The position numbers and the translations under genes were made by a program. A stretch of DNA of 10,934 bases from an uncultured bacterium (GTDB lineage: Bacteria > Bacillota > Clostridia > Oscillospirales > Acutalibacteraceae), in assembly GCA_905215105.1 (NCBI GenBank), contig CAJMOI010000057.1:1-10934 (forward strand). Reading direction: 5' to 3'. Under the pieces are notes generated by a model that saw only the letters and a program-made list of their open reading frames with translations, was not told the DNA's origin and searched no databases. Of this stretch, positions 4,936 through 10,934 are shown piece after piece (within the stretch, counting starts at the first letter, position 1; each line of letters begins with the position of its first letter).

Positions 4936-6422
4936 AAAAGGGACAGGTCATTCTGGTCGGAGCAGGCCCCGGAGATCCGGAGCTGCTGACCATCAAAGGG
5001 CGCAAAGCCATTGAATCCGCAGAAGTGGTAGTCTATGACCGGCTGGTAGGGCAGGCGATTTTCGATTTGATTCCCGAAAACGCCGAGCGTATCAATGTGG
5101 GCAAGGAATCCTCCCATCACACTGTACCCCAGGAGCAGATCAATCAGATTTTGCTGGAAAAGGCGCTGGAAGGCAAACGGGTGGTTCGTCTGAAGGGCGG
5201 CGACCCCTTCCTCTTTGGCCGCGGCGGCGAAGAGCTGGAACTCCTCAGTGAGCACGGTGTTTCCTTTCAGGAAGTGCCCGGCATCACCTCCGCCATTGCA
5301 GTGCCCGCCTATGCGGGTATCCCGGTAACCCACCGGGACTGCTGCTCCTCTCTGCACATTATCACCGGCCATCAGCGAGCCGGAAAACCGTTAAGCATCA
5401 ACTTTGAAGCGCTGGTGCAGACCAAGGGCACACTAGTATTCCTCATGGGTGTCAGCGCACTGGGCGAAATCTGCCGGGGGCTTTTAGAAGCCGGTATGGA
5501 GCCGGATATGCCTGCCGCTGTTATCGAAAAAGGCACTACCCCCTCCCAGCGGCCCATTCTGGCCACCCTCTCCACCCTGCCGGAAACCGCCAAAACGGAA
5601 AAGGTAAAGAGTCCAGCCATTATCATTGTGGGCAAGGTTTGTGCCTACTCCAATCAGTTTGACTGGTTTGACCATCTGCCCTTAAAGGGAAAAACCGTGA
5701 TCGTCACCCGTCCCAAAGAGCGGGCAGGCACCTTATCCGAGCGGCTGCGCGCTCTGGGTGCCAATGTGGTGGAGTTCCCCTGCATTGAGACCCATCCCCT
5801 GATTCCCTGTCCGGAAATGGAAGAAGCCGTGGACAACATCGGACGCTATGAGTGGCTCACCTTTACCAGTCCTGCCGGTGTTTCTGCGTTAATGGAACTG
5901 CTGGAACGTACCAATCGGGACGTGCGGGCCTTGGGAAGCATCAAGCTGGCGGCCATTGGCCCCGGCACTGACCGGGAGCTTCGCAAACACGGACTGCGCG
6001 CCGACTTGATTCCCGAAGTTTATGACGGCGCTCATTTAGGGCAGGCACTGTGCGAGGCAAAGCCTGCCGGGAAGGTGCTCATTCTCCGTGCTCAGTGGGG
6101 CACCAAAGCCTTGACAGACGCGCTGGATAGGGGTACCATTTCCTATGATGACATCCGGTGCTATGAGACCCGGTACGCCGCCCCCAACACCGAAGAAGTG
6201 CGGGAACTGCTGGCTGCGGGGACTATCGTTACCTTTACCAGCGCCTCCACCGTCACCGGCTTTGTCTCCGCGTTGGGAGAGGGCACGGACTTTTCCGCCA
6301 TCACCGCCGCCTGCATCGGCAAGCAGACCAAAGCTGCGGCGCATCAATACAACCTGCATACCATCACCGCCGAAAAAGCCACCATGGATGCACTGATTCA
6401 GAGAATCGTGGAAGGAGAATGA
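4932..6422 (+). CDS. cobA-hemD: Fused uroporphyrinogen-III C-methyltransferase / uroporphyrinogen-III synthase (CobA-HemD)
   Basis: This bifunctional protein of 496 residues closes hydroxymethylbilane to uroporphyrinogen III (HemD domain) and methylates it twice with S-adenosylmethionine to precorrin-2 (SUMT/CobA domain). The N-terminal SUMT domain (about 4-240) shows VGAGPGDPELLT (9-20), VVRLKGGDPFLFGRGGEE (84-101), PGITSAIAVPAYAGIPVTHR (116-135) and a GTLVFLMG strand. A linker near 240-250 leads to the HemD domain (about 250-490), recognisable from GKTVIVTRPKERAGTLSERL (253-272), FPCIETHPL, WLTFTSPAGV (308-317) and a matching FTSASTV near 435. The domain order (SUMT first) is the one common in Firmicutes. 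Fusing the two steps directs uroporphyrinogen III to the siroheme/corrin branch. The ATG overlaps the hemC stop (ATGA), with GAGGAGGAAA just upstream. Confidence 0.97.
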   Translation: MKKGQVILVGAGPGDPELLTIKGRKAIESAEVVVYDRLVGQAIFDLIPENAERINVGKESSHHTVPQEQINQILLEKALEGKRVVRLKGGDPFLFGRGGEELELLSEHGVSFQEVPGITSAIAVPAYAGIPVTHRDCCSSLHIITGHQRAGKPLSINFEALVQTKGTLVFLMGVSALGEICRGLLEAGMEPDMPAAVIEKGTTPSQRPILATLSTLPETAKTEKVKSPAIIIVGKVCAYSNQFDWFDHLPLKGKTVIVTRPKERAGTLSERLRALGANVVEFPCIETHPLIPCPEMEEAVDNIGRYEWLTFTSPAGVSALMELLERTNRDVRALGSIKLAAIGPGTDRELRKHGLRADLIPEVYDGAHLGQALCEAKPAGKVLILRAQWGTKALTDALDRGTISYDDIRCYETRYAAPNTEEVRELLAAGTIVTFTSASTVTGFVSALGEGTDFSAITAACIGKQTKAAAHQYNLHTITAEKATMDALIQRIVEGE

Positions 6423-6424
6423 CC

Positions 6425-7408
6425 ATGGAACTGATTCAAAGACCCCGCCGCCTGCGGGACGGCGACGCCATCCGCCGGATGTGCCGGGAAACCCGGCTCT
6501 CTGCCGACAGCCTGATTTACCCCATTTTTGTGGACGAAACCCTCAGCGGAAAACGCCCTATTGATTCTTTGCCCGGCCAGTACCAGTACGGTCTGGACAC
6601 CGTAGAAGAAGCCATTGCCGAGTGCATTGATGCCGGTGTTCGCAGCTGCATTTTGTTTGGCATCCCCGCCTATAAAGATGAAGTGGGCTCTTCCGCCTGG
6701 GATCCGGAGGGTGTGATTCAAAAGGCCATCCGCAAAATCAAGGCGGCGTATCCCGATTTTTATATCATCACCGACGTATGTATGTGTGAATACACTGACC
6801 ACGGTCACTGCGGCGCTCTGTGCGGCCACAAGGTGGACAACGACGCTACCCTGGAACTGCTGTGCAAAACCGCCCTTTCCCATGCTCAGGCAGGCGCCAA
6901 CATGGTGGCGCCTTCTGACATGATGGACGGCCGCGTGGGGGCCATCCGCCGCACGCTGGACGCAGCAGGGTTCCAGGATGTGCCCATCATGGCCTATTCC
7001 GCCAAATATGCCTCCGCCTTTTACGGCCCCTTCCGCTCTGCTGCCGGTTCCGCCCCCTCCTTCGGCGACCGCAAGGGCTACCAGATGGACCCCCACAACC
7101 GCAAGGAAGCCATGAAGGAATGTGCACTGGATGTGGAAGAAGGCGCGGACATCATTATGGTGAAGCCCGCCCTCTCCTATCTGGACATCATCCGGGAATG
7201 CTCCGACGCTTTTGACGTGCCCATGGCGGCTTATTCCGTTTCCGGTGAATATGCCATGATAAAGGCCGCGGCACAGGCTGGGCTGGTGGACGAATACCGA
7301 ATTATGTGTGAATCTGCCCTGTCCATTTTCCGGGCGGGTGCAAATATGCTCATCACCTACTATGCGAAAGAACTGGCACAGGCCATTCAAAAAGGAGACA
7401 TCGGATAA
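6425..7408 (+). CDS. hemB: Delta-aminolevulinic acid dehydratase (porphobilinogen synthase) HemB
   Basis: HemB condenses two 5-aminolevulinates into porphobilinogen. The protein is 327 residues, the usual size. RPRRLR near the N terminus is typical. Zinc ligands are Cys119, Cys121 and Cys129 in DVCMCEYTDHGHCG, marking the zinc-dependent type. The two Schiff-base lysines are Lys194 (MAYSAKYASAFYGPFR) and Lys247 (IIMVKPALSYLD). The start is taken as ATG 6425, since AAGGAG (6412-6417) is 7 nt upstream; the in-frame ATG at 6419, which overlaps the previous stop, is only 1 nt from that site. The gene ends TAATG, sharing one base with the hemL start. Its place after cobA-hemD means that gene order does not follow pathway order. 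Confidence 0.97.
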   Translation: MELIQRPRRLRDGDAIRRMCRETRLSADSLIYPIFVDETLSGKRPIDSLPGQYQYGLDTVEEAIAECIDAGVRSCILFGIPAYKDEVGSSAWDPEGVIQKAIRKIKAAYPDFYIITDVCMCEYTDHGHCGALCGHKVDNDATLELLCKTALSHAQAGANMVAPSDMMDGRVGAIRRTLDAAGFQDVPIMAYSAKYASAFYGPFRSAAGSAPSFGDRKGYQMDPHNRKEAMKECALDVEEGADIIMVKPALSYLDIIRECSDAFDVPMAAYSVSGEYAMIKAAAQAGLVDEYRIMCESALSIFRAGANMLITYYAKELAQAIQKGDIG

Positions 7409-8697
7409 TGGACACTTCTTCTGCCCTGTTTGAACGGGCTAAAAAGGTACTTCCCGGCGGCGTAAACAGCCCCGTCCGCGCCTATCGTGCGGTGGGGCTT
7501 ACTCCCCGCTTTATTGCCAAAGCAGACGGCGCATATATCTGGGACGTGGACGGCAACCGGTACATTGATTACGTGTGCTCCTGGGGCCCCATGATTCTGG
7601 GTCACAACCATCCTCTCATCCGGGAAGCGGTGGAAAAAGCTGTGAAGGACGGCCTTTCCTTTGGCGCTTCCACCCAGCGCGAGGTGGAGATCGCCGAACT
7701 GATGATTCAGATGGTGCCCAACATCGAAATGGTACGCATGGTGAACTCCGGTACCGAAGCGGTCATGTCTGCCCTGCGGCTGGCAAGAGGCGCTACCGGA
7801 CGGGACAAGATCATCAAGTTTGAGGGCTGCTATCATGGTCACAGCGACGCCATGCTGGTGAAGGCCGGCTCCTCTGCTGTAGCAGAAGGCGGCAAGCCCA
7901 GCTCTGCCGGTGTGCCGGTGGACACCGCAAAAGACACCCTCACCGCCCAGTACAACAATCTAAAAAGCGTCAAAGAGCTGTTCGCCCAGTATCCCGGCGA
8001 GATTGCCTGCGTCATTGTCGAGCCTGTTGCCGCCAACATGGGCGTCGTAGGACCCAACCTTGGATTTCTGGAAGGACTGCGCGCCCTGTGCGACAAGGAA
8101 GGTGCTCTGCTGATTTTTGATGAAGTGATTACCGGGTTCCGTCTGGCTAAAGGCGGCGCACAGGAGTATTTTGGCGTCAAAGCGGATATTGTGACGTTCG
8201 GAAAAATTATCGGCGGCGGTATGCCTGTTGGCGCTTATTGCGGCAGCCGCGAGCTGATGGAAAACATCGCCCCCTGTGGTTCGGTTTATCAGGCGGGAAC
8301 CCTTTCCGGCAACCCGGTAGCCATGGCGGCAGGTCTTGCACAGCTGACTTATTTGAACGACCACCCGGAGGTTTACACCGACATTTCCGCAAAGGCCGAC
8401 CGTCTGGCAGAAGGGATGCGTCAGACCGCAGCCGAAACCGGCGCAGGCGTCCGGATCAATCAGGTGGGCAGTCTGGTGGCTCCCTTCTTCACGCCGGATT
8501 CCGTGGAATCCTTTGCCGGTGCAACTAAGAGCGATTTGAAGAAATACGCCGCTTATTTTGAAAAGATGCTGGCAAAGGGAATCTATCTGGCTCCCGCTCA
8601 GTTTGAGGCTATGTTCCTCTCTCATGCCCACACAGACGAGGATTTGGAAAAGACCCTTGCCGCCGCAAAGGAAGTCTTTGCGGAACTGTACGCTTGA
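7408..8697 (+). CDS. hemL: Glutamate-1-semialdehyde 2,1-aminomutase HemL
   Basis: HemL is a pyridoxal-phosphate enzyme that isomerises glutamate-1-semialdehyde from HemA to 5-aminolevulinate. The protein is 429 residues, the standard length. Seen in order: FERAKKVLPGGVNSPVRA (8-25), SWGPMILGHNHP (58-69), the cofactor-site NSGTEAVMSALRLAR (113-127), CYHGHSDAML (141-150), FDEVITGFR with Asp238, and the PLP lysine Lys266 in TFGKIIGGGMPVGA. AAAGGAG lies 10 nt before the ATG, and the start overlaps the hemB stop by one base (TAATG). It is the last gene of the operon and is followed after about 26 nt by a strong terminator. HemA and HemL bracket the operon although they catalyse consecutive steps. 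Confidence 0.98.
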   Translation: MDTSSALFERAKKVLPGGVNSPVRAYRAVGLTPRFIAKADGAYIWDVDGNRYIDYVCSWGPMILGHNHPLIREAVEKAVKDGLSFGASTQREVEIAELMIQMVPNIEMVRMVNSGTEAVMSALRLARGATGRDKIIKFEGCYHGHSDAMLVKAGSSAVAEGGKPSSAGVPVDTAKDTLTAQYNNLKSVKELFAQYPGEIACVIVEPVAANMGVVGPNLGFLEGLRALCDKEGALLIFDEVITGFRLAKGGAQEYFGVKADIVTFGKIIGGGMPVGAYCGSRELMENIAPCGSVYQAGTLSGNPVAMAAGLAQLTYLNDHPEVYTDISAKADRLAEGMRQTAAETGAGVRINQVGSLVAPFFTPDSVESFAGATKSDLKKYAAYFEKMLAKGIYLAPAQFEAMFLSHAHTDEDLEKTLAAAKEVFAELYA

Positions 8698-8723
8698 AAT
8701 TGAATTTATTCAGCTGACAAAAA

Positions 8724-8761
8724 AACAGGAGTGGTGCCGCGAAAACGGCATCACTCCTGTT
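8724..8761. terminator. Bidirectional intrinsic terminator between hemL and nagB
   Basis: Arms 8724-8739 and 8746-8761 form a 16-bp stem with one G-U pair and a 6-nt loop (CGAAAA). TTTTGCTTT follows on the plus strand, and the A-run before the stem gives seven T on the minus strand. It therefore can end both hemL (plus) and nagB (minus) transcripts, which converge here. The minus-strand U-tract is the better of the two. Confidence 0.93.
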
Positions 8762-8784
8762 TTGCTTTGTAGTGCTATTGGAAA

Positions 8785-9552
8785 TTATTTTGCGGGAGCG
8801 CCTTCAACCAGCTCGGGAGCCTTTTCCAGCAGGATGCTCAGAGCAGCGGCGTCGGCCACGACGGTCACGTCGTTGTGCAGCTGCAGCACGGAAGCAGGCA
8901 TGTTGGGAACGATGGGGCCAGCTGCCATCTCATAGATGATAGGGGCCTTTTCTGCACCGGAAGCGATCAGCAGAACCTTCTTGGCGCTCATAATGGTCTT
9001 AATGCCCATGGTGTAAGCGCGGGTGGGAACATCTTCACGGCGGGCAAAGAAACGGGTGTTGGCGTCGATGGTGCGCTGGGTCAGTTCCACACAGTGGGTA
9101 CCCTTTGCAAATGCGTCATCGGGCTCGTTAAAGCCGATATGTCCGTTGTGGCCGATACCCAGCAGCTGGATGTCTACGCCGCCCAAAGCAGCAACAGCCT
9201 CGTCATAGCGCTTGCACTCAGCCTCTGCGTCGGGGTTGGTACCGTCGGGAATGTTGGTGTTGGCCATGTCGATGTTGATGTGCTTGAACAGATTCTCATA
9301 CATGAAGTATGCATAGCTCTGATCGTTGTCCTTGGTCAGGCCCACATACTCGTCCAGGTTGGCGGCGGAGCAGCGGGAGAAGTCCAGATCGCCCTTCTCA
9401 TATCCCTCGATCAGGCACTTGTAGGTGCCCAGAGGGCTGGAACCGGTGGCCAGACCCAGCACGGAGTCGGGCTTGAGGATCACCTGAGCGGCGATGATGT
9501 TGGCAGCCTTGCGGCTCAGCTCATTGTAATCGGCGGCATACAGAATTCTCAT
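8785..9552 (-). CDS. nagB: Glucosamine-6-phosphate deaminase NagB
   Basis: NagB converts glucosamine-6-phosphate to fructose-6-phosphate and ammonia, in amino-sugar catabolism. The protein is 255 residues, near the usual 240-266. Family motifs are LGLATGSSPLGTY (32-44), NLDEYVGL (65-72, with Asp67 matching the proton-abstracting Asp72 of E. coli), and GIGHNGHIGFNEP (132-144), with His138 and Glu143 matching the catalytic His/Glu. At the position of E. coli Asp141 the residue is Asn136, as I recall for Firmicute NagB, so this is probably subfamily variation rather than loss of function. The ATG at 9552 is preceded by GAGGAG at 8 nt. The gene converges on hemL and is 68 nt downstream of an unrelated gene on the same strand. 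It has no evident link to the B12 genes. Confidence 0.96.
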   Translation of the reverse strand: MRILYAADYNELSRKAANIIAAQVILKPDSVLGLATGSSPLGTYKCLIEGYEKGDLDFSRCSAANLDEYVGLTKDNDQSYAYFMYENLFKHINIDMANTNIPDGTNPDAEAECKRYDEAVAALGGVDIQLLGIGHNGHIGFNEPDDAFAKGTHCVELTQRTIDANTRFFARREDVPTRAYTMGIKTIMSAKKVLLIASGAEKAPIIYEMAAGPIVPNMPASVLQLHNDVTVVADAAALSILLEKAPELVEGAPAK

Positions 9553-9620
9553 GATGCATTCTCCTCTTCATCAATTCAGATTTTATGTTCACACCATTTC
9601 CAAAACCGGAAACGATACGA

Positions 9621-10934
9621 TCAACGTTTTTCATGGGACTTTACAGCAGTTTTTTCTTTGGTCTCTTTTGCTTCTCTTGCTTCCTTTTCTTCCCGCTGTT
9701 GTATCCACTTTTTCAGCGGGGCAAGATCTCCCGCTTCTCCCTGTAAAAGGACTTTGACAGCTTCCAGCCCCCGCTCCGATTTCCCCTCCCGCTTCATCAG
9801 CAGGTTGGAGCGCTTGACAGCAGCGGCAGCAGCACCTTCCCAATCAGGCAGGCAGCGCAGCATGGCGCAGGTGTCCTCCTGGAACCAGCGGATGATCTGT
9901 TCCAAATCATCCTCCGGCCGTTCCTGGCGCACCCAGCTGTCCTCTTTTTTCTCTTTATCTTTCCACTTTTTCAGCTTTTTCACGTCATCCTTGGAATATC
10001 CGTGACCCAGCAGAAAGCCCTGTACATCCTCAAAGGAATAGTGACTGTCCCGGCTGCGGCGATACCGCACATAACACTGGAATTTTTTCCACAGCAGATA
10101 GGCCGACCGTCCGCCGCCTTTTTCCTGCTGCAAAATCCAGTCCAGCTCGGCCTGACAGTCGCGGATATACTGGTGAAGAAGCTTTTTGTTCAGGCTTTCC
10201 TGCTCCTCTTCTCCGGTCTCGGAGCTTTGCAGCAGGATTCTTCCTTCCTGAAGCACCTTTTGCAGCTTTTTCCGCTTCACCATACCGGGATTGGCACACA
10301 CGGACACTGTTAAATTGGACGGGCGGAAAAGGTTTCCCGCAATGTGAGACAAATCCTCTGCGCGAACCTGCACAGTACCGGTAAGCCAGCTCACTGCTTC
10401 CTTTTCCCGAAAACACAGGGCATCGCCTACCAGACTGCACCGATTTTCCGGTGAACCAGTCACAACCGGCTGGCTGCAAAGCCATTCTTCCATCACAGCC
10501 TGATTTTGCAGCTTCTTTTTCAGCTTGGAAAATACGGCAAAGCACCACCGCAAAGCCGTAATCAGCTCATCGGAGGGAACTGCACAGGCAATTACCAGCC
10601 GGGAACCTGCACGGCGCAGCTCCAGCCAGTCACGGAGAGCGCCTTTCTTTTTCAGCTCTTCCGGCAAAGCCAGCTGCTCTTTTTCCTTCTGCAACCCCCG
10701 CCAGAAAAGCCGAACAGGGTACCATCCAAGCTCCTGCACCACATCAAAGGAAATTTCTGCACGGGCCTGCGTTTCAGCAGTATCCTGAATCCACTCCGTG
10801 CGCTTTTTCCTCTTTCCGAATTCTTCCGGAAGCACTCTGGACTGGGGCTTCAGGGCTTTTTCGGAAAAGACCGCTGATTCCAGCGCCGCTTTGGCACCTT
10901 CCAGAACACCCGGCACCAGCTTTCCGCAAAGCAG
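9621..10934 (-). CDS. Lys/Glu-rich protein of unknown function (5' end off the window)
   Basis: An open frame of 437 residues runs from the right edge to a TGA at 9621. No family was recognised. A GTG at 10916 could start it, but six further in-frame codons to the edge are open and no good ribosome binding site precedes the GTG, so the true start is probably outside. The visible protein looks soluble: no membrane segment or signal is seen. It is rich in Lys, Glu, Arg and Trp, with likely helical stretches such as LKKWKDKEKKED, and ends in a very charged Lys/Glu tail (REEKEAREAKETKEKTAVKS). A mixed hydrophobic part lies in the first half (GSRLVIACAVPSDELITALRW). It is 68 nt upstream of nagB on the same strand; no good terminator is seen between them, so cotranscription is possible. 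Codon use and base composition look like the neighbours, so recent transfer is not indicated. Confidence 0.6.
   Translation of the reverse strand: MLCGKLVPGVLEGAKAALESAVFSEKALKPQSRVLPEEFGKRKKRTEWIQDTAETQARAEISFDVVQELGWYPVRLFWRGLQKEKEQLALPEELKKKGALRDWLELRRAGSRLVIACAVPSDELITALRWCFAVFSKLKKKLQNQAVMEEWLCSQPVVTGSPENRCSLVGDALCFREKEAVSWLTGTVQVRAEDLSHIAGNLFRPSNLTVSVCANPGMVKRKKLQKVLQEGRILLQSSETGEEEQESLNKKLLHQYIRDCQAELDWILQQEKGGGRSAYLLWKKFQCYVRYRRSRDSHYSFEDVQGFLLGHGYSKDDVKKLKKWKDKEKKEDSWVRQERPEDDLEQIIRWFQEDTCAMLRCLPDWEGAAAAAVKRSNLLMKREGKSERGLEAVKVLLQGEAGDLAPLKKWIQQREEKEAREAKETKEKTAVKSHEKR

Noticed and set aside
6398..7390. Long minus-strand open frame (330 codons) opposite hemB
   Set aside because: It is His/Gly-rich antisense of a clearly recognised enzyme and has no supporting start signals.
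9553..9620. Possible terminator or promoter between the unknown gene and nagB
   Set aside because: Only a 5-bp hairpin (TTTCC/GGAAA) without a T-run is present, and no -35/-10 pair with correct spacing was found in the 68 bp.
8875..10005. Long plus-strand open frame (376 codons) spanning nagB and the unknown gene
   Set aside because: It crosses two genes and their spacer in antisense; the NagB motifs on the minus strand are decisive.
9621..10934. Resemblance of a stretch in the unknown gene (about AEDLSHIAGNLFRPSNLTVSV) to the end of an M16 peptidase domain
   Set aside because: The short pattern is suggestive, but no zinc-binding HxxEH motif and no other M16 blocks are visible, and the rest of the protein is a charged helical sequence. 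It needs a profile search of the complete gene, with M16 C-terminal domain hits as support.

Overview
This window looks like chromosomal DNA from an anaerobic, moderately GC-rich Clostridia-type Firmicute, possibly an Oscillospiraceae-like gut commensal. That placement is inference. It rests on strong AGGAGG-type ribosome binding sites, consensus sigma-A promoters, the C5 (glutamyl-tRNA) route to 5-aminolevulinate, a CobA-HemD fusion, B12 riboswitches with intrinsic terminators, and a NagB of the Firmicute type. No mobile element, CRISPR array, tRNA or rRNA is visible.

Left part (1-1725, minus strand): the 5' part of cbiM (cobalt ECF transporter S component; its 3' end lies off the window) is preceded by a cobalamin riboswitch with a very clear intrinsic terminator and a probable promoter. 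Upstream of that, on the same strand, is cbiC (cobalt-precorrin-8 methylmutase) with its own near-perfect promoter. Between 1726 and 2395 is a 670-bp divergent control region. It holds the cbiC promoter, two tandem plus-strand promoters, a second cobalamin riboswitch and one or two intrinsic terminators.

Centre (2396-8697, plus strand): a tightly packed six-gene operon, hemA - precorrin-2 dehydrogenase (SirC/CysG-N type) - hemC - cobA/hemD fusion - hemB - hemL. Together the enzymes take glutamyl-tRNA(Glu) to 5-aminolevulinate (HemA, HemL), porphobilinogen (HemB), hydroxymethylbilane (HemC), uroporphyrinogen III (HemD domain), precorrin-2 (CobA domain) and sirohydrochlorin (dehydrogenase). Sirohydrochlorin is the entry point to siroheme and to anaerobic B12 synthesis, and no gene of the protoheme branch is present. 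The operon sits behind a B12 riboswitch and is flanked by cobalt uptake and corrin-ring genes, so its main job is probably supplying the corrin ring, with B12 feedback acting from the first committed step.

Right part (8698-10934): a strong bidirectional terminator separates hemL from the convergent nagB (glucosamine-6-phosphate deaminase, minus strand). Upstream of nagB on the minus strand is a long, Lys/Glu-rich gene of unknown function whose 5' end runs off the window.

The core genes are well-known families. The parts most worth a second look are regulatory: B12 control of an entire tetrapyrrole-precursor operon, the elaborate hemA leader with several mutually exclusive pairings, the shared GTTGACAAA elements in the divergent control region, and the unrecognised gene at the right edge.
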